From NCBI GenBank assembly GCA_002423305.1, contig DIVI01000003.1:1-5072 (forward strand): a stretch of DNA of 5,072 nt, in the 5' to 3' direction. The stretch's first letter is position 1. Each line of letters starts with the position of its first letter. The notes beneath the pieces are model-generated. The model did not search any database, had not been told where the DNA came from, and saw nothing but the letters and a program-made list of their open reading frames with translations. The position numbers and the translations under genes were made by a program. Shown piece after piece: positions 1 through 5,072 of this stretch. The DNA comes from Methylococcus sp. UBA6136 (GTDB taxonomy: Bacteria > Pseudomonadota > Gammaproteobacteria > Methylococcales > Methylococcaceae).

Positions 1-1068
1 GCCCCGCCGATGGTTTGGGTGGGGCTTATCAGCTATCCCCTGTATCTTTGGCATTGGCCACTCATTGCCTTCGCCAAAATTGAGTGGGGTGAAAGCTTGC
101 CCCCTGAGGTCAGGTGGGGGGTGGTTTTGGCTGGTTTCTTGCTGGCATGGCTAACCTACCAGTTCGTCGAATCGCCAATACGATCTGGGCGTAAGGGTAG
201 GGTGGTCACTTCCTTGTTGCTGACCACTGCGTTTGCGGTTCTGTTGCCGGGTTTGTTGATTACCGGCTATCAGGGACTTGGGTTTCGCTATCCTGGCCTG
301 ATACCTGACCTTCAAGCCGGTCAGTTGAAATTTCCTGTCGAATGGCGGGGGGGGACCTGCGGTCTGGATCGGGCGCAGGATTTCGATGCCTTTGGTAAGG
401 AATGTTTTGGCGCTGATCCGGCGAACACCGCGACGGCAACCCATAAAAGGTCCCTGCTGCTGTGGGGGGACTCCTACGCAACCCACTTGTATCCGGGTTT
501 GCAGCACGTGCTTTCGAATCAGTACGAAATCGCTCAGCTGACGACCTACGCTTGCCCCCCCATCCTGGGTTTCGTGCATAAGCAACGATCCCACTGCGCG
601 CATATCAATCAGTCCATCCTGTCCCATCTCCAGAATCACGGTTACGATACCGTGATGATGGCCGCAAATTGGCAGGGAGTCGGTATTGAGGGCCTCGCGG
701 CTACCCTGGACGAGTTGAAGCGGCTGGCCCGGGCTCGAATAATTCTGGTGGGCCCGCCTCCCCGATGGACCAAGGGGCTGCCTCGAGCGCTGTTTGAAGT
801 CTATCTCAGGGATCCCGCCCAGCCGCTTCCCGACCGACTGGCCCAGAGCTTCTCCGAAAGGACTACGATCCTGGATGCCGAACTGGAGACACTGGCCCGG
901 AGTAAAGGGATTGATTATGTCTCCGCATGGCGGGGGCTATGCAATGCCGAGGGGTGCCTGGCATTGGATCGGGATGCCATCGTGGCGTTTGATCAGGGGC
1001 ATCTCACGTCCAGCGGTTCTCGTCGGTTGATCTCGGCTGTGCGAAAGGAGATCGACTCGCTGAATTGA
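1..1068 (+). CDS. Acyltransferase 3 family membrane protein with C-terminal SGNH domain (OafA/YrhL-like), 5'-truncated by window edge
   Basis: The reading frame is open from base 1 to the TGA at 1066-1068, giving 355 visible residues; the Met codon at base 10 is internal, not the start. The visible N-terminus carries ISYPLYLWHWPLI, a hallmark of the last part of the acyltransferase-3 membrane domain, with hydrophobic segments near residues 1-22, 35-52 and 65-83 (counting from Met at base 10). A soluble SGNH-hydrolase-like domain follows. Its nucleophile block is LWGDSYATH (Ser155, codon 472-474), the oxyanion Asn is probably N220 in MMAANW, and the Asp/His pair is D328 and H331 in FDQGHLT. 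Six cysteines in the soluble part (117, 132, 182, 196, 311, 316) could form periplasmic disulfides. Family members transfer acetyl or other acyl groups to lipopolysaccharide O-antigen, peptidoglycan or exopolysaccharide; the substrate here cannot be told. Full-length fusions run to about 600-700 residues, so roughly half is missing. The gene is convergent with msbA. It contains several G/C homopolymers. Confidence 0.9.
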   Translation, partial: APPMVWVGLISYPLYLWHWPLIAFAKIEWGESLPPEVRWGVVLAGFLLAWLTYQFVESPIRSGRKGRVVTSLLLTTAFAVLLPGLLITGYQGLGFRYPGLIPDLQAGQLKFPVEWRGGTCGLDRAQDFDAFGKECFGADPANTATATHKRSLLLWGDSYATHLYPGLQHVLSNQYEIAQLTTYACPPILGFVHKQRSHCAHINQSILSHLQNHGYDTVMMAANWQGVGIEGLAATLDELKRLARARIILVGPPPRWTKGLPRALFEVYLRDPAQPLPDRLAQSFSERTTILDAELETLARSKGIDYVSAWRGLCNAEGCLALDRDAIVAFDQGHLTSSGSRRLISAVRKEIDSLN

Positions 1069-1073
1069 TGGCT

Positions 1074-1108
1074 GGTCCCTGCCTCATCGGGAGAGGCGCG
1101 CAGGAACC
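1074..1108. terminator. Imperfect hairpin between convergent genes, possible bidirectional terminator
   Basis: GGTCCCT at 1074-1080 pairs with AGGAACC at 1102-1108 with one mismatch. On the minus-strand transcript that mismatch becomes a G-U wobble. An inner perfect stem, GCCTC at 1081-1085 with GAGGC at 1093-1097, encloses a 7-base loop; bases 1098-1101 are bulged. It lies just after the acyltransferase stop and 26 bases past the msbA stop, where a shared terminator would be expected. No T-run follows on either strand, so a canonical intrinsic terminator is not supported. Confidence 0.35.
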
Positions 1109-1133
1109 ATGCGGGTGAATCGCCGCCAGGTTG

Positions 1134-2945
1134 TCAGCGTGTGGGGTTGGTCATCGCCCCTTGATCTGACGGCTGATGTCCGATCGCCGAGTCCTGACCA
1201 AACTGCAAGCGATAGAGCTCGCCGTAATGGCTTTGTCTTTGCAGCAGTTCGTCATGGTTACCCGCTTCAATGATGCGGCCATCCCGCATGACGTAAATCT
1301 GATCCGCCTTTTGGATGGTCGACAGACGATGTGCGATCACCAGCGTGGTGCGGTTCTGCATCAGTGTTTCCAGTGCCTCCTGCACATGCCGTTCGGACTC
1401 GGCATCCAGTGCCGAGGTGGCCTCATCAAGAATCAGGATGGGCGCATTTTTCAGCAGGGCGCGGGCAATCGCTATGCGTTGGCGTTGGCCGCCGGACAGC
1501 AGGATGCCTTGTTCGCCCACTCGGGTGTCAAAGCCATCGGGCAGGTTTTCTATGAAAGAGAGCGCATGCGCGGCCACCGCCGCCTCCCGGATCTGCTCTC
1601 GAGTGGTGGATCCACGGCCTCCATAGGCAATGTTGTTAGCGATCGTATCGTTGAACAGCGTCACTTCCTGGCCGACATAGGCAATGTGATGCCGCAGGCT
1701 GGACAGCGACAGGTCCCTGATATTGACGCCATCGACCAGAATCTCCCCGGCGGTCGGTTCATAAAGCCGCGGTAACAGCCGGATCAATGAGGTCTTGCCG
1801 CTGCCCGAATGTCCCACCAGGGCGATGGTTTTTCCGGGCGGAATACTCAGGTCGATGTCTTTCAGGATCGTGTCGCCGTCATCCTGATACGCGAGGCTGA
1901 TGCGCCGGTATTCCACGCGCCCGGTCACCTGCGGCAGTTCGATCGTTCCCGTATCGCGCTCACGCTCGCTGTCGAGCAGATCGAAGATGCTGCCCCCCGC
2001 GGCAATGCCGCGCTGCACGACGTTGGCCAGATTGGCGACCCGCTTGATTGGGCTCAGCATCATGGACATGGCGGCGATGAAGGAAATCAGGCTGCCGGGG
2101 GTGATGCTGCTGCGCACGGCATCCAGGGATACAACGTAGAGCACGGCAGCGAAACCGCTCACGTAGATCAGCTGAATGGCCGATCCGGCGAAAGCCTCGG
2201 TAGCGATGCGTTTCATGTAGCGCTGAAAGTTAAGTTCGTTTTCCTGATCGAACTTGTTCGCCTCGTAGGTCTTGCCGTTGAAGACCTTGACGATACGTTG
2301 GGCGTCAATCGCCTCCTGAGCGACATGCCCCACATTGCCCATCGACTCCTGAATGCGACGGCTGATGCTGCGAAAGCGTCTGCTGACGCGACTGATGCTG
2401 ATCCCCAGCAAGGGGCCGACGATGAGCAATACCATGGACAGCTGAACATTCTCGTACACCATCAGGGCTATCAGCCCGATGATGGTCAGCCCGTCCCGGA
2501 AAATTCCCATGATGCCGTTGGTCAGGGATTCGGCGACCTGCTCGGTATTGAACAGCAGCTGGGACATGAGCTGTCCCGACGAGGACTGGTCATAGGCGGC
2601 GCAGGGCAGGTTGAGAAACTGGTCGAACATATCCTCGCGGAGATCGGTAATGACCCGTCGACTGACCCAGCCCGAATAATAATCCCCACAGAAGCCCGCG
2701 ATACCCCGGACGATGGACAGGCCGATCAGCACCCAAGGCGCCATGCGAAGCACCGATGGATCATTGTTGACGAAACTGCCGTCAATCAATGGCTGGATGA
2801 GCTTGGCAAAGGCTGGCCCCAGTGCCGCATAGACGATCATCGCCATGACGGCCAGCAAAAACCGTCGCCAATAGGGTGAGGCATACCGCAGCAACCGTCG
2901 ATAAGTGGTCATGCTGTCGGGGGCGTTGGGCTTAGCCGGACTCAT
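1134..2945 (-). CDS. msbA: Lipid A/lipooligosaccharide ABC exporter MsbA (ATP-binding/permease protein)
   Basis: This is a 603-residue half-transporter that flips core-lipid A across the inner membrane, using ATP as a homodimer. The N-terminal part (about 20-310) is a type IV ABC exporter membrane domain with long hydrophobic segments near 28-45, 68-90, 145-185 and 255-295. The nucleotide-binding domain has all motifs intact: Walker A GHSGSGKT (378-385), Q-loop Q426, signature LSGGQ (483-487), Walker B ILILD with D507 and catalytic E508, D-loop SALD (511-514) and H-loop H539. The opening, with YRRLLRYASPYWRRF and then LIQPLIDGSF, fits MsbA better than generic lipid or drug exporters. The length is close to Pseudomonas MsbA and about 20 residues longer than E. 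coli MsbA because of a C-terminal tail after LQFGQ. The start at 2945 has AGGGA four bases upstream; Met12 is the next in-frame ATG but has no clear ribosome site. No lpxK follows; the next gene is convergent. Confidence 0.95.
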   Translation of the reverse strand: MSPAKPNAPDSMTTYRRLLRYASPYWRRFLLAVMAMIVYAALGPAFAKLIQPLIDGSFVNNDPSVLRMAPWVLIGLSIVRGIAGFCGDYYSGWVSRRVITDLREDMFDQFLNLPCAAYDQSSSGQLMSQLLFNTEQVAESLTNGIMGIFRDGLTIIGLIALMVYENVQLSMVLLIVGPLLGISISRVSRRFRSISRRIQESMGNVGHVAQEAIDAQRIVKVFNGKTYEANKFDQENELNFQRYMKRIATEAFAGSAIQLIYVSGFAAVLYVVSLDAVRSSITPGSLISFIAAMSMMLSPIKRVANLANVVQRGIAAGGSIFDLLDSERERDTGTIELPQVTGRVEYRRISLAYQDDGDTILKDIDLSIPPGKTIALVGHSGSGKTSLIRLLPRLYEPTAGEILVDGVNIRDLSLSSLRHHIAYVGQEVTLFNDTIANNIAYGGRGSTTREQIREAAVAAHALSFIENLPDGFDTRVGEQGILLSGGQRQRIAIARALLKNAPILILDEATSALDAESERHVQEALETLMQNRTTLVIAHRLSTIQKADQIYVMRDGRIIEAGNHDELLQRQSHYGELYRLQFGQDSAIGHQPSDQGAMTNPTR

Positions 2946-2976
2946 GGAATCCCTGTCTTGTTATGGGGTTGGGATG

Positions 2977-2992
2977 GGATCAGCCATGATCC
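2977..2992. repeat. 16-bp dyad in the msbA leader (GGATCA-N4-TGATCC)
   Basis: The six-base arms GGATCA (2977-2982) and TGATCC (2987-2992) are perfectly complementary around the four-base centre GCCA. The element lies 31 bases upstream of the msbA start codon. It could be an operator or a hairpin in the msbA leader RNA. The arms are short and the sequence matches no operator I know, so function is speculative. Confidence 0.35.
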
Positions 2993-3010
2993 GCAGGCCG
3001 CCTGATGAAG

Positions 3011-3027
3011 CAAGGCTATCAGCCTTG
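3011..3027. repeat. Perfect 7-bp stem hairpin (CAAGGCT-ATC-AGCCTTG)
   Basis: CAAGGCT at 3011-3017 and AGCCTTG at 3021-3027 form a perfect 7-bp stem with a 3-base loop. It lies 79 bases beyond the stop of the YbdD-like gene and 65 bases before msbA. It could end transcripts of the rpmB-rpmG-ybdD unit before msbA. The bases after the stem on the minus strand (CTTCATC) contain no uninterrupted T-run, so an intrinsic terminator is only a possibility. Confidence 0.4.
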
Positions 3028-3085
3028 ACGGCCGGGGGGATGGCTGGGAAGCGACGGGCGTTGCCCGAATGGGCCATGGTAGCAG

Positions 3086-3104
3086 CGGCCTAGGGTCAAG
3101 GCCG
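3086..3104 (-). terminator. Hairpin immediately after the YbdD-like gene, terminator-like without T-run
   Basis: On the minus strand CGGCCT pairs with AGGCCG around a 7-base loop, starting two bases beyond the TAA of the YbdD-like gene. Position and stem fit a 3'-end structure that stabilises or terminates the message. The following sequence (CTGCTACC) lacks a T-tract, so factor-independent termination is doubtful. Confidence 0.3.
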
Positions 3105-3105
3105 G

Positions 3106-3291
3106 TTAACAGCAACGTTTGATACCACTCCAGCGCCGCTGGATTTCGGCGGCGTGGAACGATTTGCGGTCAAGGAGCGGGGTGGCGTCTTCCGTGTCGC
3201 CCTGATGATGCCTCTGCCAGTGCGCCAGGTAGCGCTCATAGGCGTCGTCGCCCGAGATAACCCGGATCAAGCGCCAACATTTCCTGATCAT
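3106..3291 (-). CDS. YbdD/YjiX family (DUF466) small protein
   Basis: This 61-residue protein has the family pattern: GDDAYERYLAHWQRHH near residues 14-29, an acidic/proline spacer, an Asp-Arg-Lys-Ser-Phe element near 41-45, and the C-terminal ending WSGIKRCC. E. coli YbdD and YjiX (about 65-67 residues) share the YxxYxxH core and the terminal Cys-Cys. In other bacteria these proteins are usually encoded beside the CstA/BtsT-type peptide or pyruvate transporters and are thought to assist them; the biochemical role is unknown. The ATG at 3291 gives the family length and starts just before the conserved core. A GTG at 3345 would add 18 atypical residues; neither start has a strong ribosome site. 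The gene follows rpmG by 94 bases on the same strand and no cstA is visible. A TATGAT at 3304-3309 on the minus strand resembles a -10 box but lacks a -35. Confidence 0.8.
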   Translation of the reverse strand: MIRKCWRLIRVISGDDAYERYLAHWQRHHQGDTEDATPLLDRKSFHAAEIQRRWSGIKRCC

Positions 3292-3385
3292 CGCGATAAG
3301 CGGATCATAAATCGAGAACCTGACCGCATTGGCTGCGGCTTTCACGAGGGTTCCCGGTTGGGCCAGACGGCAGCGGTTGCTCGTC

Positions 3386-3541
3386 TTACTTGATCTTGCC
3401 TTCCTTGTAGGTGACATGCTGGCGAACGACGGGATCAAACTTCTTGATCTCCATCTTTTCCGGCATGTTCTTCTTGTTCTTGGTCGTGGTGTAGAAATGA
3501 CCAGTGCCGGCACTGGATACCAATTTGATCTTGTCGCGCAT
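3386..3541 (-). CDS. rpmG: 50S ribosomal protein L33
   Basis: This 51-residue basic protein of the large ribosomal subunit is too short for many ORF cutoffs but is unambiguous. It begins MRDKIKLVSSAGTGHFYTT, continues with a lysine-rich KNKKNMPEK stretch, and ends FDPVVRQHVTYKEGKIK, nearly the same as E. coli L33 apart from a shorter N-terminus. It has no cysteines, so it is the zinc-independent form; the CxxC paralogue that responds to zinc is not this one. A strong AAGGAG at 3548-3553 lies six bases before the ATG. It starts 15 bases after the rpmB stop, the conserved rpmB-rpmG pairing, and is almost certainly cotranscribed with it. Confidence 0.97.
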   Translation of the reverse strand: MRDKIKLVSSAGTGHFYTTTKNKKNMPEKMEIKKFDPVVRQHVTYKEGKIK

Positions 3542-3556
3542 GATCTACTCCTTAAA

Positions 3557-3793
3557 TCAGACTTTATCGCCGCGCTTGCGGATATCCGCGAGAACGGCGT
3601 CGATGCCCTTCTTGTCGATGGTGCGAAGTCCATGGCTGGATACGCGCAGGCGCACCCAACGGTTTTCGCTTTCTACCCAGAACCGATGCTCATGCAGATT
3701 CGGGTTGAAGATTCGCTTGGTCTTGTTGTTAGCGTGAGAGACGTTATGGCCTACAATACGGCCCTTGCCCGTCACTTGGCATATTCTGGACAT
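3557..3793 (-). CDS. rpmB: 50S ribosomal protein L28
   Basis: This 78-residue large-subunit protein is exactly the E. coli length. Diagnostic segments are MSRICQVTGKG at the start, NNKTKRIFNPNLHEHRFWV at residues 22-40, and IDKKGIDAVLADIRKRG near the C-terminus. Only Cys5 is present, so there is no zinc ribbon. The frame stays open upstream to 3847, but the ATG at 3793 is chosen because it matches the family N-terminus exactly and has GAGGT five bases upstream; the upstream extension would also start just upstream of the predicted -10 box. It is the first gene of the rpmB-rpmG(-ybdD) unit and diverges from gshB across 110 bases. Confidence 0.97.
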   Translation of the reverse strand: MSRICQVTGKGRIVGHNVSHANNKTKRIFNPNLHEHRFWVESENRWVRLRVSSHGLRTIDKKGIDAVLADIRKRGDKV

Positions 3794-3835
3794 GATGAAC
3801 CTCGGTTCGCCTGGCTGGGTACGGAAAAGCCGCAC

Positions 3836-3865
3836 TTTATATGTCATTCCTCAGGTCCAAGTCAA
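3836..3865 (-). promoter_or_regulatory. Sigma70-type promoter for rpmB-rpmG
   Basis: Read on the minus strand, TTGACT (3865-3860) and TATAAA (3841-3836) are separated by 18 bases; each matches the consensus in five of six positions. A transcript would begin near 3829, giving a leader of about 35 bases that contains the rpmB ribosome site. The discriminator after the -10 is GC-rich (GTGCGGC), as in stringently controlled ribosomal promoters. An A-tract (AATTGAAAAAA, 3887-3877) sits about 48-58 bases upstream of the inferred start, where an UP element would lie. Confidence 0.75.
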
Positions 3866-3903
3866 GCGACGCCCCCTTTTTTCAATTCCGTCTGACCACA
3901 CGC

Positions 3904-4872
3904 ATGACACTCAAGCTCGGGATCGTCATGGATCCCATCGACAAGATCAAAATCCACAAGGACACCAGCTTTGCCATGCTGCTCGAAGCCAGCGCCAGGG
4001 GTTATGCGCTGTATTACATGACGCTGAACGATCTCTATCTCCGTGATGGGCGCACCCATGCCCGGATGCGTCGGTTGAGTGTCCAACGCGATGAAATAGC
4101 CTGGTTCCGCTTCGACGGGGAGATGGATGCACCGCTGGATGAGCTCGATGTGGTCCTCATGCGCAAGGATCCGCCGTTCGATCAGGAATACATCTACGCG
4201 ACCTATCTGCTCGAATGTGCCGAGAACCGCGGCGTGCAGGTGATCAACAAGCCCCGTTCGCTGCGGGATGCCAACGAAAAGCTCTTTACTGCCTGGTTCC
4301 CGGAATGCTGCGCGCCCACACTGGTGGCCCGTGAGGCCAGCCTGTTGCGCGAGTTTCTGCATGAACAGGGCGAGATGGTACTCAAGCCGCTCGATGGCAT
4401 GGGCGGTGCCTCCATCTTCCGCGTAGCGGAGCGCGATCCGAACCTGAGCGTCATCCTCGAGACCATGACCCAACACAACCGCCGCTTCGTCATGGCTCAG
4501 CGGTATCTGCCGGAGATCGTGGACGGTGACAAGCGGATACTGATGGTGAACGGCGAGGTGGTGCCCTACGCACTCGCCCGCATTCCCGCCCAGGGCGAAA
4601 GTCGCGGCAACCTTGCCGCAGGTGGCCGGGCCGAGGGTCGTCCGTTGACCGTGCGGGACCGATGGATTGCAGCACAAGTGGGCCCCGAACTGCGCCGACG
4701 CGGTCTCAGTTTCGTCGGGCTGGATGTCATCGGCGACTACCTGACCGAAATCAATGTCACCAGTCCGACCTGCGTCCAGGAGTTGGATCGACAGTTTGGG
4801 CTCAATATCAGCGCCCAGCTGATGGATCACATCGAATCTCTCGTTCAGCGCTCGCCTGGCCCGTCGGCATGA
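3904..4872 (+). CDS. gshB: Glutathione synthetase
   Basis: This 322-residue cytoplasmic ATP-grasp enzyme joins gamma-glutamylcysteine and glycine to make glutathione, the second step of the pathway. It aligns by eye with E. coli GshB throughout. Landmarks are KLGIVMDPI (4-12), LMRKDPPFD (85-93), NKPRSLRD (115-122), the glycine-rich loop KPLDGMGGASIFR (161-173), the substrate loop RGNLAAGGR (234-242) and the metal/ATP-binding EINVTSPTC (282-290). Length is normal (E. coli about 316). The ATG at 3904 is chosen because it matches the family start; an upstream in-frame ATG at 3841 would add 21 unrelated residues and lies in the rpmB promoter. No Shine-Dalgarno sequence is visible before 3904, and I find no convincing plus-strand promoter. 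gshA is not in the window. prfB follows 86 bases downstream on the same strand. Confidence 0.97.
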   Translation: MTLKLGIVMDPIDKIKIHKDTSFAMLLEASARGYALYYMTLNDLYLRDGRTHARMRRLSVQRDEIAWFRFDGEMDAPLDELDVVLMRKDPPFDQEYIYATYLLECAENRGVQVINKPRSLRDANEKLFTAWFPECCAPTLVAREASLLREFLHEQGEMVLKPLDGMGGASIFRVAERDPNLSVILETMTQHNRRFVMAQRYLPEIVDGDKRILMVNGEVVPYALARIPAQGESRGNLAAGGRAEGRPLTVRDRWIAAQVGPELRRRGLSFVGLDVIGDYLTEINVTSPTCVQELDRQFGLNISAQLMDHIESLVQRSPGPSA

Positions 4873-4926
4873 GGGCGGCGCAACAGAAACTTGCCCTCCG
4901 CGCCCATCGCTGCAGCCCCATGTCTG

Positions 4927-4932
4927 TATAAT
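4927..4932 (+). promoter_or_regulatory. Consensus -10 box, probable prfB promoter
   Basis: TATAAT is a perfect sigma70 -10 hexamer, 26 bases before the prfB start codon. No matching -35 is seen at 16-18 bases upstream (bases 4903-4911 read CCCATCGCT); TTGCCC at 4891 is too far away. The sequence after the box, TCCCGGC, is a GC-rich discriminator. Transcription would start near 4939 with a leader of about 20 bases. Activity without a good -35 is uncertain. Confidence 0.45.
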
Positions 4933-4933
4933 T

Positions 4934-4951
4934 CCCGGCTTTTTCACCGGG
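4934..4951 (+). repeat. Short dyad CCCGG-N8-CCGGG overlapping the prfB ribosome site
   Basis: Five-base perfect arms at 4934-4938 and 4947-4951 enclose an 8-base, T-rich loop. The right arm overlaps the only Shine-Dalgarno-like sequence of prfB, GGGA at 4949-4952. If transcription starts near 4939, the left arm would not be in the RNA, so only read-through messages from gshB could form the hairpin. Confidence 0.3.
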
Positions 4952-4958
4952 ATCAGCG

Positions 4959-5072
4959 ATGCGCGAAATCAACCCGCTTAATAACCAGATCAAAGATCTC
5001 AAGGGCCGTGCAGAGTCCCTTAGGGGGTATCTTTGACTTCGAGGAAAAACAGGAGCGTCTGACCGAAGTTCT
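4959..5072 (+). CDS. prfB: Peptide chain release factor 2 (RF2), N-terminal part with +1 programmed frameshift, cut by window edge
   Basis: RF2 recognises UGA and UAA stop codons and triggers release of the finished protein from the ribosome. The ATG at 4959 opens a 25-codon frame-0 stretch that starts MREINPLNNQIKDLKGR and ends LRGYL at a TGA (5034-5036). Reading continues in the +1 frame from GAC at 5035-5037 as DFEEKQERLTEVL to the window end. Both parts match the RF2 N-terminus (E. coli reads MFEINPVNN and LRGYLDYDAKKERLEEV), so this is the known recoding arrangement, not a pseudogene. A weak GGGA lies six bases before the start. The conserved C-terminal GGQ and SPF motifs lie outside the window. 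It follows gshB by 86 bases on the same strand; a -10 box in the gap suggests its own promoter. Confidence 0.97.
5022..5037 (+). promoter_or_regulatory. RF2 programmed +1 ribosomal frameshift site
   Basis: The signal reads AGGGGGTATCTTTGAC. AGGGGG at 5022-5027 acts as an internal Shine-Dalgarno, three bases before the slippery CTT codon (5031-5033), which is followed by the in-frame stop TGA and a C, the poor termination context. The block looks identical to the E. coli prfB site. Established mechanism: when RF2 is scarce, termination at UGA is slow, the Leu tRNA slips from CUU to UUU, and full-length RF2 is made, giving negative autoregulation. Confidence 0.97.

Larger units (their letters stand above)
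2946..3105. other. Non-coding msbA leader / downstream gap of the rpmB unit
   Basis: I see no credible gene in this 160-base stretch. It holds four short perfect dyads (2977-2992, 3011-3027, 3055-3067, 3086-3104), three of them annotated separately. The one not listed separately is CGGGC-GTT-GCCCG at 3055-3067. For msbA, a weak minus-strand promoter candidate is TTGCTT near 3008-3013 followed 16 bases later by GATCAT; it matches the consensus in only three and four of six positions, so I do not list it as a feature. Confidence 0.5.

Noticed and set aside
1809..2879. Long open frame on the plus strand opposite msbA (356 codons).
   Set aside because: It is antisense to a complete, motif-verified msbA, its product (rich in His, Asp and Gly with no domain) resembles nothing known, and such frames are common opposite GC-rich genes.
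3292..3633. N-terminal extension of the YbdD-like frame (175 codons in all, starting at 3633).
   Set aside because: This part of the frame overlaps rpmG entirely and part of rpmB out of frame, and encodes low-complexity Arg/Ser sequence. Only the last 61 residues resemble a protein family.
3726..3757. Possible plus-strand promoter TTGTTA...TACAAT for gshB inside rpmB.
   Set aside because: The spacing is 20 bases, too long for a good sigma70 promoter, and it lies about 150 bases upstream of gshB in a coding region.
3329..3895. Plus-strand frame of 188 codons across rpmB, rpmG and the promoter.
   Set aside because: It is antisense to two clear ribosomal protein genes and has no family resemblance.
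4871..4898. GAGGGC/GCCCTC inverted repeat after gshB as a terminator.
   Set aside because: The stem is six bases with a 16-base loop, overlaps the gshB stop codon and has no T-run, so it is weak support for termination.
3862..4947. Long open frame on the minus strand opposite gshB (361 codons).
   Set aside because: gshB is supported over its whole length by family motifs; the antisense product has no recognisable domain and would run through the gshB start region.
5034..5036. In-frame TGA in prfB as a disabling mutation.
   Set aside because: The surrounding sequence is the conserved programmed frameshift site, so the stop is functional regulation.

Overview
This is a stretch of ordinary gammaproteobacterial core chromosome with one accessory-type envelope gene at its left edge. 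The gammaproteobacterial assignment rests on close protein resemblance to the known E. coli/Pseudomonas forms of MsbA, ribosomal proteins L28 and L33, GshB and RF2. The DNA is moderately GC-rich. I cannot name a genus from the sequence alone.

Layout, left to right. (1) 1-1068, plus strand: the 3' part of a membrane acyltransferase of the OafA/YrhL type, with its last transmembrane segments and a complete periplasmic SGNH domain; the 5' part lies outside the window. (2) 1069-1133: a short convergent gap with an imperfect hairpin. (3) 1134-2945, minus strand: msbA, the lipid A/lipooligosaccharide flippase. (4) 2946-3105: a 160-base non-coding gap holding several short perfect dyads; it is the msbA leader and the 3' end of the next unit. 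(5) 3106-3793, minus strand: rpmB (L28), rpmG (L33) and a small YbdD/YjiX (DUF466) gene, apparently one transcription unit. A strong sigma70-type promoter sits in front of rpmB. (6) 3794-3903: a divergent intergenic region. (7) 3904-4872, plus strand: gshB, glutathione synthetase. (8) 4959 to the right edge, plus strand: the start of prfB (release factor 2), including the classic in-frame UGA and +1 programmed frameshift site.

How the genes fit together. rpmB-rpmG and prfB serve translation, and their putative promoters both have GC-rich discriminators, which would suit growth-rate or stringent control (inference). gshB makes glutathione. msbA and the acyltransferase both act on the cell envelope but are convergent, so they are not one operon. 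The YbdD-like gene is out of its usual cstA (pyruvate/carbon-starvation transporter) context within this window.

I looked for a previously undescribed system and did not find one. The most notable items are the RF2 recoding site, the orphan DUF466 gene behind the L28-L33 genes, the dyads in the msbA leader, and the homopolymer tracts in the acyltransferase gene.
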